64,000 nucleotides of DNA from Circinella umbellata (lineage: Eukaryota > Mucoromycota > Mucoromycetes > Mucorales > Lichtheimiaceae): assembly GCA_025093555.1 (NCBI GenBank), contig JAIWNF010000040.1, positions 62,001 through 126,000 of the forward strand. Direction: 5' to 3'. The notes under the pieces are model-generated. The model saw nothing but the letters and a program-made list of their open reading frames with translations. It ran no database searches and was not told the DNA's origin. Position numbers and translations under genes: made by a program. Positions 1 through 10,983 of this stretch are shown piece after piece; within the stretch, counting starts at the first letter, position 1, and the number at the start of each line of letters is the position of its first letter.

Positions 1-2295
1 AATTTTATGACGCCATTATAATACAGAGAGAGAGAGGGGGGGAGAGACTTGTATTAGACTGATTGAACGTACCTGACTGAAAATAAAAACCGTGAGGAAA
101 AATAAGATACTTTTTAGTGTTATGATTTTTTGAGCGCAACCAAATAATTGAATAGTTCATTAATTCAATACCTTATCGTATATATATGATCTGTTTCTTT
201 TTGAAGCTCTTAAATAAAAAAAAAAGGTACGTAGTATCTTATTATATGGATAAATCGCAAATATAAGCTTGGGATTGTAATAGTTTATTTTGTTAGTAGC
301 AAACAATCATTATTATGTGCTAAAATCTTAAATAATGTACACTATTATCAATATTACTTGAACAAACAAACAAGAATTGTAACCCACATTATTATTATTA
401 TTATGTACTATTATTACTATTATTAACTTATCTTTATTAATGCTATAAGCATTAAAAGGATAATAATGGCCGGAGAACCGTCTTGGATGAGAAGGGTTTA
501 AACTCAACATCGGTTGCTTTGACAACATGATTGTTGTTGTTCTTCTGCTTTATTTTATTATGAAGACGGTGATGAAATACCTATATGTTAGATGTTAATA
601 TTATAAATTCTCAAAATATAAGTAATAATACGTAATAAATGAATCAACGGTAAATATAAACAAACAAAAAATGTACTTTGTGGTTGTTAATTTGAGTTAT
701 GCGTACTAATAGTGACGGACATGTCATTATTATGCTGTCACGAAGAAATATCATTTACTCTTGTTTTTGTATTAGTAGTGGATGCTGTCAAGTGATTGTA
801 CTTTGCTTTCCAATTGTCACTCAAGTACGTAAAAAAGCGCAGTACGCTTTCAACTTTTTTTGTACCCAGTTCTTGATACTTCTTTTAAAAACTTTTGGCT
901 GTGATTGTGCGATATAATAAGATTTTATCCACTACTCCGGGTACTTTTTTCCACGCCTTTGTTTATTTCTCTATATTATCATTTGTATACACTATCTCAA
1001 ATACAGAAAACAAGTGTTCGTATGCTTAAGGCACCGGTCTTATAATTTCCACAATAAAACTACCAATATTTTTTCCCCTACGTTACGTAGCATAATGTAT
1101 TCCCAATTGCTGCAATACGGTATTGAGATCCCAATTATTAGGATCTCTTATGTTTTTGAGAGAAAAAGAAACCATCTGAAAATAGCCAAATGTTTTAGAT
1201 CAAAAGATGCCTCAAAACCTTGGTTTTCCAAAATACGGGTGACAGAATGGTAAAAGAAAATGATCAAAATACCAAAGAGGTACTCAGAGGGTTACTTTAG
1301 TTTTCATATAGACGTGAGCTTGTATTTTATTGTTTCCTTTTTATTAACACAGTGATCTGATTCCTTGATCTGTTCTAGATCTGGTGTCATGAAGCAAAAC
1401 TGGTCAAGGATACTTTACTGATTACGGTGTTTGGGGTATTTGGCCAGATGTAGTAAGTAGCGTACAGAGGTTAGTATATAAAGCTTGATTAATACGATGT
1501 ACCTAATATTATATTAATTGTTGGTTAAAGATGCTCATGCTGCAAAATCTGTAGTCCCTGGGGTCGTGTCCAGTTTATTCAAGTTATTCAATCCATTCCG
1601 TTGCTAGTTCCTCGTATTGTTTATGGGTTCGGCGCTTTTATGACTGAAGTTTTTGTATAATAGTAGCTTGTTTTATAATAGTGAAGTTAATAATGAAAAT
1701 AGTATGATTTTCATATAACGTTATTCGTTTGCTACGTATATAATGATATAATCCGTTTATTACATATATGTTACATATATTCCTCTTATTATCTATATAT
1801 ATAGAGTAAGAGCATGTTAAAGTGGTTTTGACAAAAGTTCGGATTATCATTATTGCGTATTAAAAATATTTTACTTCTGCCCTCTCACAACACCCTTTTC
1901 TTTTCTCTTTACCCAACTTTTTTTTTTATTTCTATAAGAATAGTAGGTTATCATAACTGTCAGAATATGTTTATTCATTTAAATTATCCAATAAGTAGCC
2001 AGTATAAATAGCCAATTTATTCTGACCTACATCAATGTACAGCCCGGTGGCTGTAACTTGGGCTGAAAAATAATGTCATCGACATCAGGCTATAAAGTCA
2101 ACCGCTGCAGAGGGACTATAAATCTATCCATTGGAAGTTACGCACCGCCTAAAAAAAATTAATGTTACAGTTTTTTCTAACACCACCGCACTTGCTCACA
2201 ATTTTACATTAAAAAATGACCCTTTCCTCTTTTTATTGAATTTTGAAGAAAGTACGTAATCCAAACGATTTTCTTGGGAGCTTTTAAAGATAGCC
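1..2295. other. AT-rich intergenic region, no gene seen
   Basis: I see no open frame with coding character here; the longest are under 80 codons and lack recognisable motifs. A short AG microsatellite lies near 25-47, and AT-rich homopolymer stretches are common. It may hold decayed repeats that cannot be named by eye. Confidence 0.6.
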
Positions 2296-2780
2296 TGCAT
2301 AAAAGGGATTTGCTACGGACACCCCAAAAAATACTATATTAGGTAATTTCAATCCTTACGGACACCCCACTTTTATATTTTTTCAAAGATACATAACAAT
2401 CTGATATAATTACGTCGTATCCAGCCATTTATACATTATATACACAGTTATTATCGTTATATAACTTAAAAATGTTTATGAAACTTATATTAGCAGTTCA
2501 ACTTTTTATAAAGATCGCTCAATATTTCTAATCTTCTCTTACTAAACCATTATGTACACAAATGAGAGCTGTAGTCCACACGGACACAAGACAGACAACA
2601 AGGAATAATGTGTACTCTTAATGATATATATGAGTGGTCATCAAATAAGGAGCAATATTGGTGTTGATAACGCTAGTACTCTAGTTTACATGGTCTAAGA
2701 AGTTGTTTGACAGTTTTTTATTTGTGGGGTGTCCGTAAGGTCAAAATATGAGGTGTCCGTGTGCAATTCCCTGCATAAAA
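2296..2780. mobile_element. Non-autonomous Mutator-like MITE with 9-bp target duplication
   Basis: The element spans 2305-2771 (467 bp). Its ends are inverted repeats: the left begins GGGATTTGCTACGGACACCC, and the right end read in reverse complement begins GGGAATTGCACACGGACACC. Each end carries a second inner copy of the motif ACGGACACCCCA (near 2355 left, 2725 right). The flanks repeat TGCATAAAA exactly (2296-2304 and 2772-2780), as expected for a 9-bp target-site duplication. Mutator-like elements make 9-10 bp duplications, so a MULE-derived MITE is the best fit; hAT (8 bp) is the alternative. No transposase is encoded. Confidence 0.75.
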
Positions 2781-3762
2781 ATGTGTTACATACAAGTATA
2801 TCGACAGTTTTTTGGACAAACCCACAAGGTGGGACGTACATAAAGATGATAATTCGGTCGTTGGATATTCGTTCGTTTACAAGTGTCAACACACTATAAA
2901 ACGTTGGGCTGTATGCTGCCTTTGGAATCAGCACATAAACCAATATTAAGACCGCATAGAAGGATATTTGTTGTTTACGTACAGGGTCCTTTGTCGCTCT
3001 TTCTTAGAAAGAGCCCAAGACGTGCTTTTTTGCTTATTTCTGTTCCAACATAAATCAAATTGAAGAGTACATATGCTAATTTTAAACGGCTCGGGCCCGA
3101 ATATAGCTTGTCTCCAGGTTTTTATATTCATACGGGTTTATGCCAAATGCATGTTAGTACAGGGTTTTCAAAAGTAATGTCGTATACTAATGAAAATCCT
3201 GGCAGCAATAATTTTGTCGCATGTTTCAAAATTGATGTCGCTCTGCTAAGAAATCAAATGTTACGCTTTCTGAATTTTGTGTACGATAGAATAATAAAAT
3301 AAAACAATGAGTTCTTTGAAACAGTATTTATTCGTGAAATAAGATAAAGATTATTATTCTTTAAGTTGGTCTATTTATATGAATTGTTTATCACAACGGT
3401 TTATTTCTAATATGTCATCTGAAGAATGTATCTTCAAGAATTTTATCTTCAGATAGAATAACCCTTTGTTCTCAAGAAGATCCTTTTAGCTCTATCAGGG
3501 GTAGATCCCGTAGAACCTCAGGTGTTTTTTACATTCTTAATTCTAGTAATTTTGGATTTCAAATACTTGGGCTCCTGTAAAAAAAAATATAAATACCGCC
3601 ACCTTACTGTTTTAAAAAAGAGATCGCATGCTATAGAAAAACCAATATCGAAAATGGTTATAATCCGTTTTATTATTTGCATGAAAGAGAGGTCATAATA
3701 AGTGAATTGAAATAATTATTAATATATCATTAATTGCTATTTTTCTTTTTTGAAATGGTATA
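2781..3762. other. Intergenic, nothing recognised
   Basis: Open frames at 2946-3131 (-) and 3060-3302 (+) overlap on opposite strands. They lack splice context and recognisable motifs and are probably chance. The rest is AT-rich. Confidence 0.5.
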
Positions 3763-4550
3763 CCGTCACCGCTCGCTATAACGATATTCGATATAACGAT
3801 ATTTCGATATAACGATAGGGTTTTGGGGTTCAAGACAGATTAAGCGGGGAAATATCGTTAATTTTATATAACGATATCCGATAGAGTTTTGGCAAAAATA
3901 TCGTTATATCGAGCGGACAAATCATATCTTTATTTTTTTTAAAAGGAAATAATACTAGTTTGATGGGCAATTTTTTATGTTTTTACTTTAGTTTTTAAAT
4001 ATTTTTGTGAAGAGTTTGAACATCAAATTTATCTTCAGGCATCGCCTTTTCCAAAAAAAGAAAAGCCGGTGATATGCTGCTTCTTCTTCTTTTCAAAATC
4101 AGATTTTTTTTTATTATACTAACTTTGCAAGTCGAACTTGTTCTTGTCATTTTGAATGTCTTTATAAACAATAGACAGTTTTTTGATGCTGATTATAGAA
4201 GTACAACACTCGCATTTTTTTTCTTATAAGGGATTGACATTAATTATATGTGACGATATGATTTTAATTCAGTTAGAAGGAATATGTTAAGGAATATTTG
4301 AAAATAAACACTGTACGTACAAAGAAAAAAAAGATCTATTTTATTTTTATAGCTTAGTTACAGTACGAATGATATAATGTGTTTAGGGTTCTCTTCTTTT
4401 TGTAAGACATATACATGTGAGGCCAAGTACATAAGGATAGAATTTTACCCGATCATTACAGCTCGGATCAAGAATTCGATATAACGATAATTCGATATAA
4501 CGATGCACTTTTGGTCCGACGGGGTGTATCGTTATATCGAGCGGTGACGG
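3763..4550. mobile_element. Tc1/mariner-superfamily (pogo-type) MITE, TA target site
   Basis: The left end begins CCGTCACCGCTCGCTATAAC and the right end in reverse complement begins CCGTCACCGCTCGATATAAC. Both are flanked by TA (3761-3762 and 4551-4552), the target duplication of the Tc1/mariner superfamily. Each end carries extra tandem copies of a CGATATAACGAT unit, a layout seen in pogo/Tigger/Fot1-type elements. The 788-bp body has no transposase frame. A further internal copy of the right-end motif (ATCGTTATATCGAGCGG) lies near 3899-3916, so the first ~155 bp look like a smaller element or an internal duplication. Confidence 0.75.
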
Positions 4551-4778
4551 TAATATAAATTGTTGATAAAAGATATCTAATCATTTTGCTGGTGCTGACC
4601 ATAAAACCATATCTTTATAAAGTGAAATATATATTGCTTGTTGTGAAATATGTTTTGGCTGTCGTGATTACTGAATTATTGTTGTGAAATGGCGTGTTAA
4701 TTACGGATACTGATGTCCAGTTAACCATGACATAAGGTATAATGGTTGTTGAGAGATGTTTTAGACTGTTTACTGATG

Positions 4779-6896
4779 GTACGAAAGAACTTGGTGAGTT
4801 TACCGTCAAAAATAAACGAAACACAACCGTCCATTTAATTTAGTCTTATCAATTGCTTCCATATAATGCTCAGTGTATCACGGTGATTACTTTTCCAATA
4901 GTTGATATCAATCGACTGCTGAATCGGTCTAAATGACGTGTACATTGTATAGTATGAGCTGATATTGTCGATAAATAATTCTTCAACATCACTAATGGCT
5001 TAAGGAAACGTAATTTGTGCCAATTCTGCAATAACATAAGTATCTTCGTCCTTCTTCTGAAGTGACTTTGCCCTCACTGGTCTCAATATGGTTGGGTGGT
5101 GATCATTCCTTTATAAAGGCTTAGTATGGTCAATACGGCTGAACAGCTCGATGGGGGGTTTCCAAGTTGAGTCCGGGTCTTGGCCTTATTTTTCTCATTT
5201 ATACGAGTAAAAATAGTGTTGTTCTTGCTTGTAATTTTTCAATATAAAAAGTGACGTTTTCACCTTTAAAGCAAGAAAAAAAAGTTTATTTAGAAAAGTA
5301 TGCCTTTTTTCATACGTTGTAATTAAACCGAAACTAAAATATAATCTACACCGAACTTACCAACGATTTGGAAAGCAACAACATGATTTAGCTTATTCAC
5401 ATCAATACAGTCTTTTGAGAACACAGCCAGCCGCACCAAATCAACACCTTTTCCATGGATATCTGTGTTTACTGCTTTAGCTTCACCGTATGCAATACAC
5501 TTTGCATATTGAACACCTTTAATTTCTGATACCATGGCATCCGGTCGTTGGGTTCTCGTGGTTCGGCATCTACGCATATCACCATTTACTTCCGGCCTAT
5601 TGATTGAGTTATTAGAATCTGTATATTAAATACTTTGTTCTTTGTGAAATTTGTCAAAATAAGCCTTACCATCTCAGACGATAGGTACTTGAACTAATAA
5701 ATGGTCGAAGGATTGGATTAAGTCATGTTCTTTAATATTCTGTACAGGTTTATCAGGAAGTTCGTCGGCAACAGCTTTTTTATATTGGTGGAATTCGACG
5801 GCTAATCTTCTGTCTTCGTCTGCCCCACCTTCTGGTTCTAATCCGATGTCAATTCCTTTGGTCGTACCGAGTGCAGGATATCCATTTTCCAAAAAAACAC
5901 ACTATGTCATCATGTGAGTACCCATAAGAATGAAAACATTTATAAAAAAAAATGTGTTACCTCTTCTTCTCTTTGTCTATCAATATTGGATTCAATTTCT
6001 TCGGCGGTTGTGTGGTAGTTATCATCATCTACTACTCTCATTATGCGATCAGGTTAAGACCAAATGGGTCTGAAAGTTTTGACCGAGGCATTGGTCTGAG
6101 GCTGGTCGAAGTTGGACCCTAGTTGGTCTGAGGTTGGTCCAAGTTGGACCCTCGATACTCGGAGGCCAACCCTAAGGAAGAGGCCGCGATGTTTCGGGGA
6201 GTCGCGTTGTTCCGTGTATGGGGTTCGCGAACTTAGTTTTATATCTGACGACCACGATGGTCTAGGATGGTCTAAGTTAGAAGATGACTCTTGCTCTTGT
6301 TCTTGTGTAGTATCTGTTGCGGGTTTATCTCGTCCAGTACCCATGGTATCGTTTTTAGTAGTTTTCTTTTTTCGTCTTGACTGACTAGAGTTTGTTGCGG
6401 CTATAAATCTTCTCCCGATTTCACTGTCTTCTTGCTCATTCAGCTCTCGATGTCGCTTTGCTCTTTCCGCGGTAACATTCATGACGGATTTATTCTATAA
6501 TATAAATAGCATTTTGAATTGGATTGAAAACATGTTAATTGGTAATAACATTCTACGAGTTTTAATCCTTACATTTTCAATGTCAATAACCAGCAATTGC
6601 CATTTCACAGCATAATCATTCACGTTTTTCTATATAAACAAAAACAAATATATAATCAATATCAAAATTCAAATAGTATGTATAGCCAATAAATAAATAA
6701 AGGCGGGTACCTTCAAAGAAGTATTGTTTAGAGAACTATCGTATATTTTACGAACATGACGTCTGACTTCTTCCAAGGAAGTTCCACGGGGATAATCAAG
6801 CTCGCTCAGAATTTTTTAGTTGTCTTTTATAAACTTAGATAAGCACAAAGACTTCGATCCTGCATTGATTTTACTATTAACGTATTGTTCGAACAT
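4779..6896 (-). pseudogene. Left-arm copy of unrecognised PD-(D/E)xK-like gene, broken
   Basis: This is the inverted second copy of the gene at 11198-13120; coordinates of the matched part sum to 18094. Mirrored exons run 6896-6711, 6629-6573, 6494-5961, 5901-5670 and 5618-5361, with the last exon from 5263 outward. It carries the same three in-frame stops as the right copy (TAA at 6818-6816, TAA at 6056-6054, TGA at 5676-5674). The last exon is further damaged: about 185 extra bases lie near 5053-5237, a CAA in the right copy is TAA here (near 5002), and bases are missing near 4875. The right arm is intact at these three places, so this copy is the more decayed one. No function can be assigned. 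Confidence 0.7.
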
Positions 6897-7110
6897 CGTG
6901 AGAGTATTATGGTTTGGTAGAGAAAGAAAAATTAAATGACGCGGCGTGTAATTGGGGGCTATGCTGCAGGAATATCGGAGAACAAAATATGAACAATGCA
7001 AAGAGCTAACCAGAAAATGAACGGCGCTACTTATTTACAGTTATGTGATATTAGATGATGATACTCGTTCCACAGGAGTGTCGGCTATTGAGTTTGGGCT
7101 ACCTAAGGTA

Positions 7111-7347
7111 TTAGCAGTTTTTTTTTGTCAATACGTATGAGATTCTTTTCAAAACTAGAAGATAAGCAAGAATCAGAGCTTGAACTACACGGGATGTAAA
7201 GGTGGCAGATTTGAGAGCCGGGATGATCCGATCCTGAATGGAATCTCTTGATATCCTTGGAAGACTTGTTGTTTGGGACATAGAGAACCGGTTTTGTTGA
7301 TTTATATTCAGCTTGTATTGAATCAATGAATCTTTTACAATTTCGGC
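7111..7347 (-). pseudogene. Truncated 3' copy of the 10369-10983 open frame
   Basis: This is the mirror image of the last ~79 codons of the frame ending at 10983. The similarity stops at the inner edge of the inverted duplication, so the 5' part is missing here. It is a fragment carried along by the duplication, not a gene. Confidence 0.6.
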
Positions 7348-8167
7348 AAAAATAAATTTTTTTTTTCTGGGGGTAGGGTCATTTTTACTATCCCAGGTTT
7401 TCTACGTATGTATATATTTATATAATGAAAAGAGTTTATCAGATCTATCTCTAGTGGGAGTTTACTTTATTGCTATACTAATAGTTGCATTCGATCTATT
7501 TTTTTTATCTTTTTGATACGTAGACCAAAAGTTTGTCATCACCCATACACATAAAAAAAGAAAAAGTGTAATAGACTAGGAAAAGTGATCTCTGTTTTAC
7601 TACTGAAAAAAAAAGTTATTAAAAAGAGCTACGTTGTAAATAAGCGATCATGGCTTCCCTCTAATATATTAACAAAAGTAGAAACGGTACGGTGCTACAC
7701 TGCATTTCTGTCAACATTTATTGTTCCTTTTTTTGTGAAAGAAGTTTATTTTCCTAAAAGTAGGGATGTTATGAAAATTGAAAGAGACAGTGATTAAGTA
7801 AATAAAGAAGAATTGACTAAGCTAGTAAAGGAGATAAAGCAGCAAACGTATATGACTACGCGCTCAGGCTGAATGCGTGTTGCTGTTCTAAATGAATTTT
7901 GAGTAAATGAAGAATTGTTTTGGCTATTACTCCGTTTGACCTGAAAGTAGTTTAGTGAAAGACGAATTACCAATGAGCAGATCACATTGGGAACAAAGTG
8001 GTAGTAATAATGTTAAAAAATGCGAGTTTGAATTCAGGGCGTACTGATGTTCCTAAATAAAAAAAAATTCAATCAACATTCCGTAATTAAGCTCACAACA
8101 AAAAAATAAAAAAAAACCATATACACTTATCTTATTTCAAGCCCAATCTTGAGTGGAATACATTTGA
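7348..8167. other. Spacer of the inverted duplication, no gene seen
   Basis: AT-rich sequence with A-tracts. The short open frames at 7585-7797 (+) and 7794-7985 (-) have no coding features. Confidence 0.5.
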
Positions 8168-8472
8168 GACGCACGAAACGCGGCATGTTACAGACCCCAA
8201 GAGGATGTGTGTGGACAACATGGTGGCGCACGCACGAATGCCAGACCGGAATTTGCTGTATGTGGATTAAATCCAGACCATAAACCCTAACCCTGACATC
8301 GTTGTCCCATAATGTAATCAGCACAATATCCAGACGCACGAAACGCGGCATGTTACAGACCCCAAAGAGGATGTGTGTGGACAACATGGTGGCGCACGCA
8401 CGAATGCCAGACCGGAATTTGCTGTATGTGGATTAAATCCAGACCATAAACCCTAACCCTGACATCGTTGTC
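8168..8472. repeat. Two tandem copies of a ~145-bp unit (period ~165 bp) with telomere-like motif
   Basis: The unit starting GACGCACGAAACGCGGCATG occurs at 8168 and again at 8333 and is nearly identical through ...GACATCGTTGTC, ending at 8306 and 8472. One base (an extra A in CCCCAAAGAGG) separates the copies. Each contains AAACCCTAACCCTGAC, a little under two telomere-type repeats. The unit is GC-richer than its surroundings. A minus-strand frame across it repeats itself because of the duplication and is not a gene. Confidence 0.8.
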
Positions 8473-9005
8473 TTATGATACTTGTACTTAGATACTTGAA
8501 AATTCTGCGCAACTTTATAAAGCAAAAAAGTAATCAGTAACTAGTGTAAAATAACTATTCAAAAAAAGGGTTATCAGGGCATTCACTAGTTTCAATTTCC
8601 GGCTAAAACCTTCACAAAAAATATAATCACGGATCCATTTCACTTGTAGTAATAGTGTAATAAGGACCAATCAATTTTGTTGCGTGGACCAGGTGTATCA
8701 TCTATATTTAATAATGTAGCAATACCAGTCGAGTTTATACTTCGTTGCTTGTTCCATGCTGCGTGGCAACAAGCTTCTTCACAGAACCACTTGTGAAATT
8801 GTTCTTCTGTGCCAAATTCAAGCTTTTTGGAATGTTCTCATTATAGAAGAGTTTTTTTGCGTATAATAAAGAAGGTTTTATCATTTGAACAGGTCATAAT
8901 AAGAACAGAAAATAAATGTTGATTCAATAAAGAGACCCATCAAGATCGACTGAACCCTGTGAAGGAACTGAATTAGAAAAAAACTGCTTGCGTCATTAGT
9001 GTTAA
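8473..9005. other. Intergenic, nothing recognised
   Basis: No coding frame or repeat was seen in this AT-rich stretch inside the inverted-duplication spacer. Confidence 0.45.
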
Positions 9006-9007
9006 TA

Positions 9008-9332
9008 CAGTGCCTCCACTCCCAAAGTTCGTAAACTTGCCGTTTTGTTTTCCGCCCAATGTTCGCTTTTGTAATTTCCAAAGTTCGTTTTGTGGCAGCT
9101 CAATTTTCGCTTTGCTATGTCCAAAGTTCGTGTTTATATCAAGTTAATTTCCATTTTTTTGTTATTACCAAAGTTTAATTTGAGAAATTTTTTTACATTT
9201 TTGATAACTGTTTAGTCATAAGAGTATTATTATTCGGTTTTCATGTAGCTGTAAAAGTAAAATAAACAAAAACTAGCTTAATACAAAACGAACTTTGGAA
9301 ATTACAAAAGCGAACATTGGGTGGAGAAACTG
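9008..9332. mobile_element. pogo/Tc1-type MITE, 325 bp, TA target site
   Basis: The element starts CAGTGCCTCCACTCCCAAAG after TA (9006-9007). Its reverse-complemented end starts CAGTTTCTCCACCCAATGTT and is followed by TA (9333-9334). A perfect inverted repeat of about 40 bp (core CCCAATGTTCGCTTTTGTAA) lies at 9056-9096 and 9285-9322. A CCAAAGTTCG motif recurs several times near the left end. CAGT ends and TA duplications fit a pogo-like non-autonomous element. It has no coding capacity. Confidence 0.65.
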
Positions 9333-9334
9333 TA

Positions 9335-10368
9335 ATAACGCGTCATGGCTCTTTCGCCAAATAAAATAGACACCTGTACCAAAATTAATATCAATACGTA
9401 GTACACCTATTTGGGGGTGTAGTTCAGTAGTTTTTTTTATCTCACTCCCGTAACAGTTTCTATCTCTCAGTTCAAATCTTAAGGGAAATAAAAAGGACAC
9501 ATTGTACTATTATGATTTATAAGAATACAGAAGTCCGTCTTGTATAGTGATTACAGATAACAGCTGCGTAAGTAGGTATACCATACTGTTAACCGCACAA
9601 TGTCCAATCTTAATATCACACACTCATTACAAATAGAAAGCCCACATATACTCGTATATGCACATTAATATATACCCCACCAATAATAAAGTTTTCATAT
9701 AAATAGAGATAATTTTTTTATTTCATAAAACTTCAGTTCAATTTTGTTCTTTTGGGTCTCGCTGACTTCCTTACTTCTTTTTTATTTTACGTATTTAATT
9801 TTGATTGATATAAAACACGCCAATTGATTTCCTTATCTGGTCTTGAGGTTCCATAAAAATCCACACAATATATAAGTCACAAAAGCTAAATGCACATGGC
9901 TTTATTATAGTATCGTAGAATGGTAATCGAATATATACGAGGCTCGTAGCAGCTAATTTAAACAATCCCATCGTGTTTTGCTGTTTAAAAACAAAGCAAA
10001 GCACCTATGATATCTTGATATTGTTGCTTACGACGTTTATTTGTGATAGTTATATGTAAACAGCTATAGAGCGCTCAAAAAATATCATAAATTTATACTA
10101 TTCCGTAGTTGTTAATAAAAAAAATGCAGATTTCCTGTAAATATATAACTTAGAATATGTATTACGCAAGCCTTTAATAGAAGACGTGTCCCGAAGACCA
10201 GATAAAAAGGAAGTTAACTAGCCTGTCCCTAGTATTTCCCAATCTCTAATCCATGAAGAAATTCTAAAAGAATAGAGCCATGCTTTGATACTCCATAGCA
10301 AAAGGTCAACGATCTTTGGTAGAAATCATCAAGACAATTGTATTCTTCATTGTAATCAAGATATCACA
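9335..10368. other. Intergenic, nothing firm
   Basis: A region near 9411-9478 loosely resembles tRNA A and B boxes but does not fold as a tRNA. Otherwise it is AT-rich with no coding signal. Confidence 0.45.
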
Positions 10369-10983
10369 ATGAAAGATATCAAGTTGTTCTTTTACCGAGA
10401 GACTCAAATTCGCTATTTTTATATATTCAAGTTATCGTTTGTCAGTGAACAAACACTTAGAGAAGGGATTTCCGAATTATTTGCATCATATGATTCTGTT
10501 TTGGAAGGTGGCCTGTTCAAGGATCATGGTTGGTGGTTTACAGGCGAAGGCTATGCCATCGTTCAGCTTTCTTCCGACCAAAAAGCGGTCGATTTCTTGC
10601 AACATGCTCTTTCCTGGTACGATGAAACATTTATATACTACAATGCACTGTACTGTAGCTATTATCACAATCTGGCCATTACCGAATTGATTGTCCCATA
10701 CGCCCAGAAAAATTCTGCTGGTCTGGTCAATCACCTTTTTATCTTCGCCGAAATTGTAAAAGATTCATTGATTCAATACAAGCTGAATATAAATCAACAA
10801 AACCGGTTCTCTATGTCCCAAACAACAAGTCTTCCAAGGATATCAAGAGATTCCATTCAGGATCGGATCATCCCGGCTCTCAAATCTGCCACCTTTACAT
10901 CCCGTGTAGTTCAAGCTCTGATTCTTGCTTATCTTCTAGTTTTGAAAAGAATCTCATACGTATTGACAAAAAAAAACTGCTAA
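10369..10983 (+). CDS. Uncharacterised protein fragment spanning the duplication edge
   Basis: From the first in-frame ATG (10369) this frame gives 204 residues. The frame is open about 28 codons further upstream without an ATG, so a 5' exon could exist. The product has many aromatic residues (segments like GLFKDHGWWFTGEGYAIV and YYNALYCSYYHN) and a hydrophobic C-terminal stretch (SRVVQALILAYLLVL). I recognise no family. The last ~79 codons lie in the inverted repeat and are duplicated at 7111-7347; the first part is unique. It reads toward the broken gene starting 215 bp downstream. It may be real or itself a remnant. Confidence 0.35.
   Translation: MKDIKLFFYRETQIRYFYIFKLSFVSEQTLREGISELFASYDSVLEGGLFKDHGWWFTGEGYAIVQLSSDQKAVDFLQHALSWYDETFIYYNALYCSYYHNLAITELIVPYAQKNSAGLVNHLFIFAEIVKDSLIQYKLNINQQNRFSMSQTTSLPRISRDSIQDRIIPALKSATFTSRVVQALILAYLLVLKRISYVLTKKNC

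Larger units (their letters stand above)
4779..7347. repeat. Left arm of large inverted duplication
   Basis: Positions 5248-7347 match the reverse complement of 10747-12846 with no difference found; all five long open frames in the arm translate identically on the two sides. Outward of 5248 the match continues to about 4779 but is clearly diverged, with many substitutions and indels. The inner edge is sharp at 7347 (after TTTCGGC). Confidence 0.85.

Noticed and set aside
3060..3302. 80-codon plus-strand frame
   Set aside because: It overlaps another frame on the opposite strand, has no recognisable motif and no splice partners; treated as chance.
8270..8300. Interstitial telomere array
   Set aside because: Fewer than two CCCTAA repeats per unit are present; kept only as a motif inside a tandem duplication.
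9411..9478. tRNA-like A and B box resemblance (TAGTTCAGTAG and GTTCAAATC)
   Set aside because: The T-arm and acceptor stems do not pair and the spacing is poor, so it is neither a tRNA gene nor a convincing SINE head.
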